Positions 32,286 through 41,962 of a stretch of DNA of 64,000 nt are shown here, in pieces. Each line of letters starts with the position of its first letter. Position 1 is the stretch's first letter. Both the position numbers and the translations under genes were made by a program. A model generated the notes under the pieces. It was given only the letters and a program-made list of their open reading frames with translations, had not been told where the DNA came from and did no database searches. This DNA is from Thermoplasmata archaeon (lineage in GTDB: Archaea > Thermoplasmatota > Thermoplasmata > Thermoplasmatales > Thermoplasmataceae), in contig WAQW01000003.1 in NCBI GenBank assembly GCA_015520045.1, forward strand, positions 42,101 through 106,100, given 5' to 3'.

Positions 32286-33123
32286 AGCCATTGTAATCAG
32301 CTACTACGGATTTCCCTCCAGTAAGAAGGATATTCCAGATTACCTCAGACACATTCTTCACGGTGCGGATCCTCCGCCATCGCTCATCAAGGAGAATCTC
32401 AGAAAGCTGGAGGTGATTGGTGGTGAATCCCCATCCACGTCAATTGTTGAGTCAATCAAAAGGAAACTCCAGAAAAGGCTGGAGGACCTGAACATAAACG
32501 TATACGCCTTATCAAAACATGGCAGACCAAACCTCTCAGATGCGTCCAGAATCATAAAGGAAAAGACCATCTATGAGGTTCCATTATTTCCTATTTACTC
32601 CAAGCAGATTTTTGACAGCTATTTTGTTCCGTTTGAAGAGAACATGGGGGACAGAAAGAATATCAGAATTATCAATCTAGGTTTTGACCAGCATATTATT
32701 TCTCATTTTAGCAGATACATTGACAGAAACGATAGACATCTTCTCGTCTTTTCCGCTCACAGCATTCCCCTCAAGGGGTATGATCCATATCCACTTGGTG
32801 TCAGGAGACTTTCAGACATGATCTCCGGTAGGAGAAGGTACACAATCGTCTACCACAGCCAGGGCCATTTCCCTTCAAGATGGTTGGGTCCAACCCCGGA
32901 ATATGCACTTGACCTCGCTGAGAAACTTGGCTATTCCGGAATTAAGGTTATCCCGGTGGGATTTCTGTATGACCATGTGGAGGTTCTGTATGATCTCGAT
33001 TACGATTTTAAGAACTTCATCACGTCGAGAGGGGTATCCTATGAGAGGGTACCCCTGCCCAATGACTCTGATTGTATCATAGATGCCATCCTTGAGCGTG
33101 TGGCAGAAAAGGAACAGCAGTAA
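32269..33123 (+). CDS. hemH: ferrochelatase
   Basis: LLVFSAHSIPLKGYDPYP; YHSQGHFPSRWLGPTPEYAL; VIPVGFLYDHVEVLYDLDYD. Confidence 0.9.
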   Translation: MPMKNEAIVISYYGFPSSKKDIPDYLRHILHGADPPPSLIKENLRKLEVIGGESPSTSIVESIKRKLQKRLEDLNINVYALSKHGRPNLSDASRIIKEKTIYEVPLFPIYSKQIFDSYFVPFEENMGDRKNIRIINLGFDQHIISHFSRYIDRNDRHLLVFSAHSIPLKGYDPYPLGVRRLSDMISGRRRYTIVYHSQGHFPSRWLGPTPEYALDLAEKLGYSGIKVIPVGFLYDHVEVLYDLDYDFKNFITSRGVSYERVPLPNDSDCIIDAILERVAEKEQQ

Positions 33124-33410
33124 TGGGAGATGGTAAAGTTTTCCAGTGCAATGAGATCACCAAGTGTTTTATTGCATTCCTGAGTTCCTGCAACCGGCGT
33201 TTTATCGGGTAAAATGAAGAAACATCCCCCTCCTTTTAAAAGGACAGGTGGTGGATATGATGATGTTTCACTCCTCGCAACTTTCAGAGCCCTGGATACT
33301 AAGAGACGTGCCACTCTGGTATCATGCATCGCATGAAATATACTTCATCAGATGCCCAGCTCAGAGTCGCTTTATTTTTATATTGGTGAGTATTTCACAC
33401 CGGATAAGAA

Positions 33411-33941
33411 ATGTCAACTAAACCTGCGAGGATGTACACGAAGCTTGAGGGACCTGCCTACACCAGAAGAAAATTCATGGGAGGAGTTCCATACCCCAAG
33501 ATAACCACCTTCGTTCATGGTAATCGTCACAGAGATTTTGATGTAGAACTACACCTTATCGCGGAGGAGTCGTGTCAGATAAGACACAACGCCCTCGAAG
33601 CTGCCAGAATTTCTATGAACAGAAAGTTAACGGCGGCTCTCGGAACAGAAAATTTCTATTTTCAGATACGCCCTTATCCTCACCACGTCCTGAGAGAGCA
33701 TAAGATGGCCACGGGAGCTGGTGCTGATAGGATATCTAGCGGTATGAAGCTTGCCTTTGGCAAACCAGTGGGGACAGCAGCAAGGGTTCATTCGGGTGAT
33801 ATTATCGTAGTAGCGAAAGCAAATGGTTCCGGTGCAAAGGTTTTAAAGCGAACGCTCAAAAAAGCATCCATTAAGCTACCGACACCGTGCAAAATTCGAG
33901 TGATTAAGGGAAAGCAGATTCTGGATCGGCTTGGAGTTTAG
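33411..33941 (+). CDS. rpl10e: 50S ribosomal protein L10e (L16 family)
   Basis: KPARMYTKLEGPAYTRRKFMGGVPYPKI; RIRPYPHHVLREHKMATGAGADRISSGMKLAFGKPVGTAARV. Confidence 0.96.
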   Translation: MSTKPARMYTKLEGPAYTRRKFMGGVPYPKITTFVHGNRHRDFDVELHLIAEESCQIRHNALEAARISMNRKLTAALGTENFYFQIRPYPHHVLREHKMATGAGADRISSGMKLAFGKPVGTAARVHSGDIIVVAKANGSGAKVLKRTLKKASIKLPTPCKIRVIKGKQILDRLGV

Positions 33942-34055
33942 ATTCATTTCGAGATATCATACAGAAAGCATCGGCTAAGACATACCCAGATTGCTTTTTT
34001 CCCGCGAACTGTTTGAACCAATTTGTTAAAATACGCATTTACAATGGTCAGGTGA

Positions 34056-35213
34056 GTGATGGGTTTCTCTAGATTTTATCTTGCTCTCTCTAAGGTGATA
34101 CTGGTTCTGGGTAGTGGGATGTCCATTGGTGTGTACCTTTACTACAGCATCCTGGCAATTTCGAGACCAGGAATGAGTATCGAGAACTATATTCCCTATG
34201 GAAACTACCTACATCTCAGCGCTTTTCTGAGCAGATCGTTGTTCTCAGCCGTTTCAGCTTCCATCCTTTTAGCTTCAGTGATCAGCCTGGGACTCTTCCT
34301 GACGAACACATCACGCTGGAATGCCTCTACAGGAGAACATAATGGCGGCAACCAGAAAATGAGAAGTTACCCTCTGTTTGCAGTCGTTTTCATCGCCATC
34401 ATGATCATCATAGGATTCATAGTTGAATCTCTCGTTCCGATCACTCCAATCAGTGATGTGTTTCATTTTTCATTCGGAGAAGAAATAGCCATGTCACTGT
34501 TCACCATACTGCTTCAGATCATCCCTTTCTCTATTTTCAGAATCCTATCCCTCAGGAGATCGAAATTTTCACCGGTTGGAGAAAGGGAGTATTCACGCAG
34601 CGACAAAGCGATCATTGTAGCTGGGATCGCAGGTTACGATATTCTGCTGATATATTTTCTCAGTGGAACGGTTGGGATGATATCGCTTGTCATATTTTTT
34701 ATTCTCTCTGACATTATATACTTGGAATTTGGTATTTCGCGTACATTTCTGTTTAATTTTACCTACGCTGGGCTTACCATAATTAGCTACGCGGTTCTGA
34801 AAAGTTTTGCACTTTCAGCCGCTTTTGAGATATTCATGCTCATCTGGATACTGACTGGTTTCCTCATAATATCGAATGCAACAGTAAGCTCGTACATCAG
34901 AAAGGTAACGGCTCGGAATAAAGCCATAAATAGCAACACACCCTTCTCAGATCAAATAAGCCGCTCGGCAAAAGAAATGCAGATCCGCAGCATACCGCCA
35001 TCCAGCGGAGAACCTCAGAAAATGTGGATTCAAGGGACCTGTCCTGTGTGCGGGAATTTCGAATTTAATGTGGATCAGAATGCCGTAATAACGTGCACCA
35101 GATGTGGAAATGAGATAAGCCCAGATGAAAGTCATCCCCATAACATCGTGCTGGTGAATGGAAATCCGGTTGTCATTCCAACGAGAACTTCCGACGCAGA
35201 AGACCGTACATGA
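34056..35213 (+). CDS. multi-TM protein with C-terminal zinc ribbon, unknown function
   Basis: Several hydrophobic segments, then GTCPVCGNFEFNVDQNAVITCTRCGNEI. Confidence 0.65.
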   Translation: MMGFSRFYLALSKVILVLGSGMSIGVYLYYSILAISRPGMSIENYIPYGNYLHLSAFLSRSLFSAVSASILLASVISLGLFLTNTSRWNASTGEHNGGNQKMRSYPLFAVVFIAIMIIIGFIVESLVPITPISDVFHFSFGEEIAMSLFTILLQIIPFSIFRILSLRRSKFSPVGEREYSRSDKAIIVAGIAGYDILLIYFLSGTVGMISLVIFFILSDIIYLEFGISRTFLFNFTYAGLTIISYAVLKSFALSAAFEIFMLIWILTGFLIISNATVSSYIRKVTARNKAINSNTPFSDQISRSAKEMQIRSIPPSSGEPQKMWIQGTCPVCGNFEFNVDQNAVITCTRCGNEISPDESHPHNIVLVNGNPVVIPTRTSDAEDRT

Positions 35214-36249
35214 GGAAAAACAAATAGAGCAGAGGAACGGCGAAAACCACGGCTGCGGTCAGGTATCCGAGTGGTCCTGAGATCATTCCGCCCACACCCG
35301 AACCGGCGGAATAACCAAGAGCAAGAAAGAGCTCATAATAAAATATGCCCTGTACAGGTTTCTCTGTTCTGATAGCGTATGAAAGAATTTTGGAGAAAGC
35401 AATGGCTATCCCCACTCCCGCTCCAATAAGCACCAAGAGAATCAGAAGAGGATTGATGCTTATGGCTATCAAACCAGGAAGGGCCATCAGCACAGATGCT
35501 ATCATCGATAGGGAGACTATTTTACTGTACCTTACGAAACTCAGAATCACTGTAGTGATTGCCATGGAACCCCCTATTGCAGAGCCGAAAATTCCCAGAG
35601 TCTGATAAGAGTACGATGATCCTTTCAGAAGAGGCAACAGAACGTAGGCGAAGAATCCAAACGTCATACCAGCCGAGAAAAGAGGGAAGATGTAAAGCGG
35701 TCTAAAGGATGTACCATTACCGGGGTGTCTTTCAATCTTGATATCCTGAACGAAGAGAACAGAAATAAAAAGCAGTGCTCCTGAGAGAGCGGCAGCGAGC
35801 TTGAACTGGTGGATCTGAAGAAGATATCCAGCAACAAAGGGGGAGATGAAGTTGGGAACGCCCCACGCAGCTGTGTATCTCTCTGCTATTCTGTCATCAC
35901 GAATGGATGTCATCGAGATTTCAGCTGTTATCCAGAATATGGACTGAAGAAATCCGGTGGCAACCAGAAGCCATATGAACAGAGACTTCTGTTCTATCAT
36001 GAACATCAGGCTTAGAACAGAGATCAGTATGCCATTTACAATCAGGATTCCCCTTGTGTGTGTCACCTTTGTCCGGAGATATAGGAAGGCGACCAGCGGA
36101 AAGGGAAGTGAGACCGCGAAACCGAAGAACCCGATCTCGTTGGCATTGAATCCGAATGCTCTAGCCTCAAGGGGAAAAGTAAAACTTATGGTAAACCATC
36201 CAATGGCAAAGAAGAAGGTAGATGCTATCAGTCTGTTTCCGGATGGCAT
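35173..36249 (-). CDS. MFS-type transporter
   Basis: Multi-TM protein with MFS-like features (ITAEISMTSIRDDRIAERYTAAWGVPNFISPFVAGYLLQ). Confidence 0.7.
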   Translation of the reverse strand: MPSGNRLIASTFFFAIGWFTISFTFPLEARAFGFNANEIGFFGFAVSLPFPLVAFLYLRTKVTHTRGILIVNGILISVLSLMFMIEQKSLFIWLLVATGFLQSIFWITAEISMTSIRDDRIAERYTAAWGVPNFISPFVAGYLLQIHQFKLAAALSGALLFISVLFVQDIKIERHPGNGTSFRPLYIFPLFSAGMTFGFFAYVLLPLLKGSSYSYQTLGIFGSAIGGSMAITTVILSFVRYSKIVSLSMIASVLMALPGLIAISINPLLILLVLIGAGVGIAIAFSKILSYAIRTEKPVQGIFYYELFLALGYSAGSGVGGMISGPLGYLTAAVVFAVPLLYLFFLMYGLLRRKFSLE

Positions 36250-36284
36250 TTAGCCCCGTATCATTGAAACAGATTAATAGCCAC

Positions 36285-36536
36285 CTATTTCAGAAGTTCA
36301 ATGAGAATCCCTCCCTCTGTCTTGTAAAATGCGATTATGCTTCCATCCTTCACATTAAGCATTGAACTTACCTTCTTCGGCAGGGTTATGCGAGAAGACG
36401 TGCCTTTGGCAGAGACATGGGTGACGTCGATAAGTTTCTTTCCGTTTTCAGCTGACATGATTACAACAATTGCAATTAAGGTAATAAAGATACTTTTTCT
36501 ATTATTCCAGCTCTGCGAATTAGTACATAAAATCAC
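36285..36536 (-). CDS. AbrB/SpoVT-type DNA-binding protein
   Basis: VTHVSAKGTSSRITLPKKVSSMLNVKDGSIIAFYK; true start probably internal (MSAENGKKL). Confidence 0.8.
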   Translation of the reverse strand: MILCTNSQSWNNRKSIFITLIAIVVIMSAENGKKLIDVTHVSAKGTSSRITLPKKVSSMLNVKDGSIIAFYKTEGGILIELLK

Positions 36537-36731
36537 GCTAAGGAGGTTTGAATCTTAAACGCTGGAAACGCAAAATCGATTTGAGTTCGATCGATAAATT
36601 CGTGTCCGAAGCTATGCCTTCTCCACTGCATATGTTACATGTATCTGATCGTAGTGGAGGTCGCACCAATACTTTTGAGAGGAGTGGAGTTATTGAATAT
36701 GTGAGGACCAAAAATAGAGGCCAACTACAGC

Positions 36732-37748
36732 TCAGTACTTAATCCTGGGATCCAGGATAATATTCACAACATCGGAGATGAAATTCAAAACCAGAACCAT
36801 AATCCCCAGGATGAAGAAACAGGTTGCCAGTCCGTTAAAGAAAAAGTATTCCGTCGAATCAATGAGCAGGGTTCCTATCCCGGGATATCCGAAGATAACT
36901 TCTGTGACCACAATCCAGCCAATCAGCCCACCGAAAACGAAGCCTATGGCTGATAGTGTGGGACCATAGGACACTCTCCGGATGTGGAGTTTTACGATCC
37001 GTGCTTCCGGGTATCCCAAAGACCTGGCAAACTGTACACTGGGTGCATTTCGGTGCTCGAACATTGTTGAAGTTAAATATCTTGAAAGGGCGGATGAGGT
37101 CCAGAGTATCAGAACGGCAGATGGCATAACGAGGTGTTCAAAGGAGGAAAGGGCGAACGCAAAGTTTCCGTTAACAATTCCATCAACGATGGGTACATGT
37201 GTGGGGTATGTCACACCATAATGCACGAAATTTAGCGGCTTCAACCCTATGGTGAAGGCTCCCGTATCTGGAAGGCCTGTGTGAAACAACCCTCCCCGTG
37301 CAAACATCATCTGAATTATGAAGGAGGTTACGATTATGGGAGTACTGTAGAAAAAGAAAGCGAAAACCCTCAGAGCCACATCTATTGTAGAGTTACTCCT
37401 TCGTATCGCAATTGTGGATTCCATTATGGCCAGTGGGATGGAGAATATCATCGTGACGAATATCAGTTGAACCGAATCAGGCAAAAGCAGAGTTATAACA
37501 AATGAAAGTGGAAACGCCTTGAACTCTGGAAATGCCTCAGGTACCAGGCCAAGATTTCCAGTGAAAAGATCTGAGATGTACCTGAGATAGATTGAAAGAA
37601 TTGAGGTGTTGGCACCAAACTCTATCTTTATCTGCTGAGGTTCTTTCATGAGACCAGCATACACGAGCAGAAATGCTATAAAGGTGATAATAAAGAGAGC
37701 CAGAACTGAAGTGATAGCTCTTCTCAGAATAAAGAATCTCAGTCTCAA
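36732..37748 (-). CDS. ABC transporter permease (OppB-like), orphan
   Basis: QFARSLGYPEARIVKLHIRRVSYGPTLSAIGF; ends FISDVVNIILDPRIKY; no other ABC subunit adjacent. Confidence 0.85.
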   Translation of the reverse strand: MRLRFFILRRAITSVLALFIITFIAFLLVYAGLMKEPQQIKIEFGANTSILSIYLRYISDLFTGNLGLVPEAFPEFKAFPLSFVITLLLPDSVQLIFVTMIFSIPLAIMESTIAIRRSNSTIDVALRVFAFFFYSTPIIVTSFIIQMMFARGGLFHTGLPDTGAFTIGLKPLNFVHYGVTYPTHVPIVDGIVNGNFAFALSSFEHLVMPSAVLILWTSSALSRYLTSTMFEHRNAPSVQFARSLGYPEARIVKLHIRRVSYGPTLSAIGFVFGGLIGWIVVTEVIFGYPGIGTLLIDSTEYFFFNGLATCFFILGIMVLVLNFISDVVNIILDPRIKY

Positions 37749-37943
37749 CGCAAAGTGAAGGTCAACGAGCGATTTAATTTTTCCCGATAACAGAGAACGC
37801 CAGAACCTATATCTTCAGCCGGGTGCGGTTCAACCTCCTGTGATGGTAAACCCGAATCTATCAATAGGAAGGGATCCCCGAATAGAGATGAGAGGGAGAC
37901 AAAGAAGTAAATATAAGCTTAGTATTAGTTTGCTCTGAAAAAC

Positions 37944-38333
37944 ATGAGCTGGAGAGATGTTGAAGTTAGAGAATTAAGAGTTGGAAAATACATCATGATC
38001 GATGATATCCCCTGTAAGATTGTTGAGTACACCACCAGCAAACCAGGTAAGCACGGCGAGGCAAAAGTTCGGCTGGTGGCAATTGGTGTGTTTGACAATC
38101 AGAAAAAGAGTGTGATCTATCCTGTAAAACACAAGGTGAAGGTCCCAATAATAGAGAAGAAAAATGCCCAGGTTCTTTCCCTGACCGACAAGGAGGTTCA
38201 ACTGATGGATAGCGAAACATTCGAAACCTTTGTCTTGCCCATAAATGAAGAGGAGAAGGAGAAACTTGTTCCCGGAAAGGAGGTACCTTACTGGGAAGTC
38301 ATGGGTAGGAGGAGGATTGTATTCCAAAATTAG
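37944..38333 (+). CDS. translation initiation factor 5A
   Basis: [42 protein letters not shown] (hypusination loop SKPGKHG). Confidence 0.96.
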   Translation: MSWRDVEVRELRVGKYIMIDDIPCKIVEYTTSKPGKHGEAKVRLVAIGVFDNQKKSVIYPVKHKVKVPIIEKKNAQVLSLTDKEVQLMDSETFETFVLPINEEEKEKLVPGKEVPYWEVMGRRRIVFQN

Positions 38334-39199
38334 GAGATATCTTTCGCAAGCTCCATTTTCCGGATGCAACCGCTGAATACGAAGAAGCTAAATATGTTAT
38401 AATGGGGGTTCCCTTCGACGGTACCTCCTCTTTCAGACGGGGTTCGTCTCTAGCTCCAGACCAGATTAGGGCAGTCTATGAGAACCTGGAATCGTTCGAT
38501 CCGTATTACGCCGTTGATTTTACCGATATCCCGATCACTGACTTAGGGAACCTCGAAGTAAACTCAGACGTTAGGGAAGTTATATCACTCGTTGATCTCA
38601 GTGTTTCCACCATCCGTGGTGATGGTAAAATTCCTATAATGATGGGTGGTGAGCATTCAATTACCATTGGTGCTATAAAGAATTACACTGACGCTGATCT
38701 GATTATTATTGATGCACACTCTGACTTCCGCGAATCCTATGGGGGATCTGCTTACTCGCATGCCTGTGTGACCAGGAGATGTCTTGACATTCTCGGCGAT
38801 GGACGAATAACATCAATAGGAACTCGTTCGATTTCAAGGGAAGAGTACGAATCGAAGGATATTAACCGTGTTTCCTTCATCAGTTCTGCCGAAGTCAGAA
38901 AATCGGGGATAGAACTCATCGTTGATGAGGTCGAAAAAAGCATCCGCGGTGATGTATACCTATCAATTGACATGGATGGTTTTGATCCCTCATTCGCACC
39001 AGCTGTTGGCACCCCAGAACCGTACGGGCTTACTCCCTGGGACGCAAGGTACCTTATGAACAGGCTTGGCAAAAGAATAATCGGATTCGATATTGTGGAG
39101 TTTTCGCCCATTTATGATAATGGCAACACTGCTATGCTTGCCGCGAAGCTGATTCAGGATTTTATCGGTTCCAGAGAAACATCTAAGGTGTTTCACTGA
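38321..39199 (+). CDS. agmatinase/ureohydrolase
   Basis: [45 protein letters not shown]; family-like N-terminus ([34 protein letters not shown]) extends upstream of the first ATG at 38402. Confidence 0.9.
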   Translation: MPKLGDIFRKLHFPDATAEYEEAKYVIMGVPFDGTSSFRRGSSLAPDQIRAVYENLESFDPYYAVDFTDIPITDLGNLEVNSDVREVISLVDLSVSTIRGDGKIPIMMGGEHSITIGAIKNYTDADLIIIDAHSDFRESYGGSAYSHACVTRRCLDILGDGRITSIGTRSISREEYESKDINRVSFISSAEVRKSGIELIVDEVEKSIRGDVYLSIDMDGFDPSFAPAVGTPEPYGLTPWDARYLMNRLGKRIIGFDIVEFSPIYDNGNTAMLAAKLIQDFIGSRETSKVFH

Positions 39200-39778
39200 G
39201 CTTCACTCTTTAGATGTTACTCCACGCTGCTGACGTTCTTTATTCCATGTTGCAGAACTCATCCTGAATTCCTTTGCTTGGATATATGTGTCATAACGGA
39301 AGAGATTAAGCCTTCCTCAGGCTTTCTTTATTTAGATCATGAAGCTTAGACGCAGGTGTGGACCGAAAGCGAAGGAACCCTGATCCTGAGCGGAAATCTA
39401 TGTGGATATCGATTCTATTTTTTGGTTGATCAAAATCTATTGATGTGACATACCCTGCGGAGCTGAAAGATTAAGGGCCATCTGGAACAGTTTCTTATCG
39501 TTCATAAAGAAAGAAATGTGAGGATTTATTTAAATTACCCACGCGATCTTCCTACGGTGCCCTAGAGGAAATAAAAGGCAAAAAGATTGCCTTCATTCCA
39601 CTGTGGAAATGGATAGATACTTCGGGTGTGAGATTCTGACACACGAATCAGAGCTTTTTTCTCTTGTTTTCTTCAAGGATAACAGACATAACAATGCCAG
39701 AGATACAGAGAGATGGATCTCCAGATCTCTGAAGAAGTAATACATTGCAATATCCTCAGAAGCATGTTTCTGAGAAGA

Positions 39779-39798
39779 TATCCTTTATAAATACACAA
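39779..39798. repeat. 20-bp exact repeat TATCCTTTATAAATACACAA, copy 1
   Basis: Identical to 63971-63990; similarity extends upstream as ATGTTTC-N8. Confidence 0.8.
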
Positions 39799-40074
39799 CG
39801 TTTGGAACGCTGCGTTGGGTGCCGCTGGAGGGTATGAAATCAGAGAGCCTGATACCTTATCCTTGTTCTAAAAACATTAACATAAATATGCTCTTCGTGG
39901 AGCTTGTTGGCCAAAATAAGATTACCCGGCTATCTGCCAGAAAGGGCGTATATCACCCCATGGCGCTACTTCCCTTTGGATACGGTGAGTCCACTGATAA
40001 GTACGGGAACATCTATGGTATGGATTCATTGCATTTTCCAATAGAAATTGCACCTGAGAAAAAAACAGAAGGAA

Positions 40075-40159
40075 TGCGGAGGGCCGGATTCGAACCGGCG
40101 AATCCCTGCGGAAACAGATCTTGAGTCTGTCGCCTTTGACCTGGCTCGGCGACCTCCGC
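40075..40159 (-). tRNA. tRNA-Leu (CAA)
   Basis: Minus GCGGAGG...CCTCCGC acceptor stem; anticodon loop CTCAAGA in ACAGA/TCTGT stem; GGTTCGAATCC T-arm; long variable arm. Confidence 0.92.
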
Positions 40160-40190
40160 TCAGTTATAGGGAAAGTATAATCTTTCCTGA

Positions 40191-40439
40191 ATGGATATGC
40201 GAACTACAATGGGAAGTACCATAGGGATCAACATATTCATTCAGCGAGATTATATTCCCGACCCCTCAGTGCTGTGGGCCATTACTCCTGATAATAATGA
40301 GGATATTAAAATTTTCAACAATAAGGATGGCTACGCAATAGAATTGAAAAATATAAAACTGAATTCAATCTCAAGCCTTGTGCTGGATATCCTTAACGCT
40401 ATAGATTTAGCAAAAAAAGTGTGGGTTGAAGATCTTTAA
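40191..40439 (+). CDS. KEOPS complex subunit Pcc1-like small protein
   Basis: Size and pattern (WAITPDNN...GYAIELKNIKLNSISSLVLDILNAIDLAKKV) resemble archaeal Pcc1. Confidence 0.5.
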   Translation: MDMRTTMGSTIGINIFIQRDYIPDPSVLWAITPDNNEDIKIFNNKDGYAIELKNIKLNSISSLVLDILNAIDLAKKVWVEDL

Positions 40440-40441
40440 CA

Positions 40442-41401
40442 TCACACTATGTTCTCGACATCCAGGTTCAACTTTTCAGTGAGCTCCTTATATCTGTTCC
40501 TTATGGTAACTTCAGTAACACCGGCAACCTCCGCTACCGATCTCTGAGTTCTCCTCTCACCTGTCATGAGAGAAGCAATGTATATGGCAGCGGCTGCCAC
40601 TCCTGTGGGTCCCTTTCCGGATGTGAGATCGTAGTCTCTGGCAAGCTTCAGTATATCATTTGATTTCCTTCTTGCCTCGGCTGAGAGTTTCAGTTTACTG
40701 CAAAACCTGTTGACATAATCATCAGGCTTCGACGGAAGGATATTCAGTTTGAGGTACCTGCTCATTATTCTGTAGGTTCGCCCTATCTCCTTTTTCTTAA
40801 CCCTAGTAACAGATGCAATCTCATCAAGTGTCCTTGGCACGTTTGTAAGCCTACACGCTGCATAGATGGCCCCTGCAACCACACCTTCAATACTCCTGCC
40901 ACGGATCATGTTCTGCTTCACGGCCTTTCTGTATATTACAGCAGCACTCTCTCTCACATCATTTGGTATGCCGAGGTTGGATGCCATCCTCTCGAGCTCT
41001 TGCAAAGCCTGTGACAGGTTGCGCTCAGCAGCATTTGAAACTTTTATCCTTTTCTGCCATTTCCGCAATCTGTACAGTTGCGCCCTGTTCCTTGTGGGAA
41101 TGGACTTCCCATACGAGTCTTTGTTCTTCCAGGAGATATCGGTTGAAAGACCTTTATCATGGATCGTGTAGGTCATCGGCGATCCTGTTCTTGCCCTGGA
41201 TTCGTTCTGTTCGGAGTCAAATGCCCTCCACTCAGGTCCCTGGTCGATGTAACTATCATCAATAACAAGACCGCACTTATTGCAGATTAGCTCTCCACGC
41301 TCGTAATCCCTGATCAATTGAGTGGACCCACACTCCGGACATTTAGTTATATCTTCAATTCCCTTCTTTTTCTTATCATCCTTTCCCGCCATTGTGACCA
41401 C
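40442..41401 (-). CDS. tfb: transcription initiation factor TFB
   Basis: [35 protein letters not shown]; two cyclin-like repeats. Confidence 0.96.
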   Translation of the reverse strand: MVTMAGKDDKKKKGIEDITKCPECGSTQLIRDYERGELICNKCGLVIDDSYIDQGPEWRAFDSEQNESRARTGSPMTYTIHDKGLSTDISWKNKDSYGKSIPTRNRAQLYRLRKWQKRIKVSNAAERNLSQALQELERMASNLGIPNDVRESAAVIYRKAVKQNMIRGRSIEGVVAGAIYAACRLTNVPRTLDEIASVTRVKKKEIGRTYRIMSRYLKLNILPSKPDDYVNRFCSKLKLSAEARRKSNDILKLARDYDLTSGKGPTGVAAAAIYIASLMTGERRTQRSVAEVAGVTEVTIRNRYKELTEKLNLDVENIV

Positions 41402-41633
41402 CTTTAACCTCTACAGAATCAAAAACATGTCCCTGCTCAATGCCTGGCAGCAATCTAACAACCCCAAGGGGATGATTTACAGGCCCCAGTATACGCACTA
41501 TTCTACCTATCTGGTTGTTGTTCAGATCGTATACCTTCTTGAAAAGATAGTGTTCGGAAGCGGGACTTATAACAAGCTCACGGCCGATCTTGTATAAAAC
41601 CCGGGACATATTTTTAGTCATTCTAAATGTCAA
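41376..41633 (-). CDS. H/ACA RNP protein Gar1-like
   Basis: [20 protein letters not shown]; adjacent to tfb as in other archaea. Confidence 0.8.
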   Translation of the reverse strand: MTFRMTKNMSRVLYKIGRELVISPASEHYLFKKVYDLNNNQIGRIVRILGPVNHPLGVVRLLPGIEQGHVFDSVEVKGGHNGGKG

Positions 41634-41962
41634 TCAAATCTACGTATTTAAACATTTCGCAATATGTTTTATTCTTTTGATTCCTTCTTCCACGAAAGGA
41701 AAATTCTGGGAAGAAAAAATTTAATATTTTTCCTGAAGCTTGGTTCTCTGAAAGAACTGTCCAGACCAGGGGCTGCGGGTCGATCATTTTCATCGCTGCG
41801 TGATAGGGAGCGATTGCATTCGATTGCAGAATTGCCGTACCATTATCTGTTAGGATTCGCCCATTCGAGTTTGCGTGTGCTGAATGCCATAGAGTTTTTT
41901 TCCAACATAGTGGTCAAAATCAATTTCCTTAAGTATAATTACCCATTCAAAATACAGTTAAG

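Noticed and set aside
33215-33340. Micro-ORF MKKHPPPFKRTGGGYDDVSLLATFRALDTKRRATLVSCIA downstream of hemH
   Set aside because: Short, no recognised family and no ribosome-binding evidence.
36548-36742. 64-aa ORF (MNLKRWKRKIDLSSIDKF...) as a transposase fragment
   Set aside because: No convincing family motif; overlaps the end of the orphan permease gene on the other strand.
39819-40124. 101-aa ORF ending MRRAGFEPANPCGNRS
   Set aside because: The GFEPANPC ending is antisense translation of the tRNA-Leu gene, a known spurious-ORF signature.
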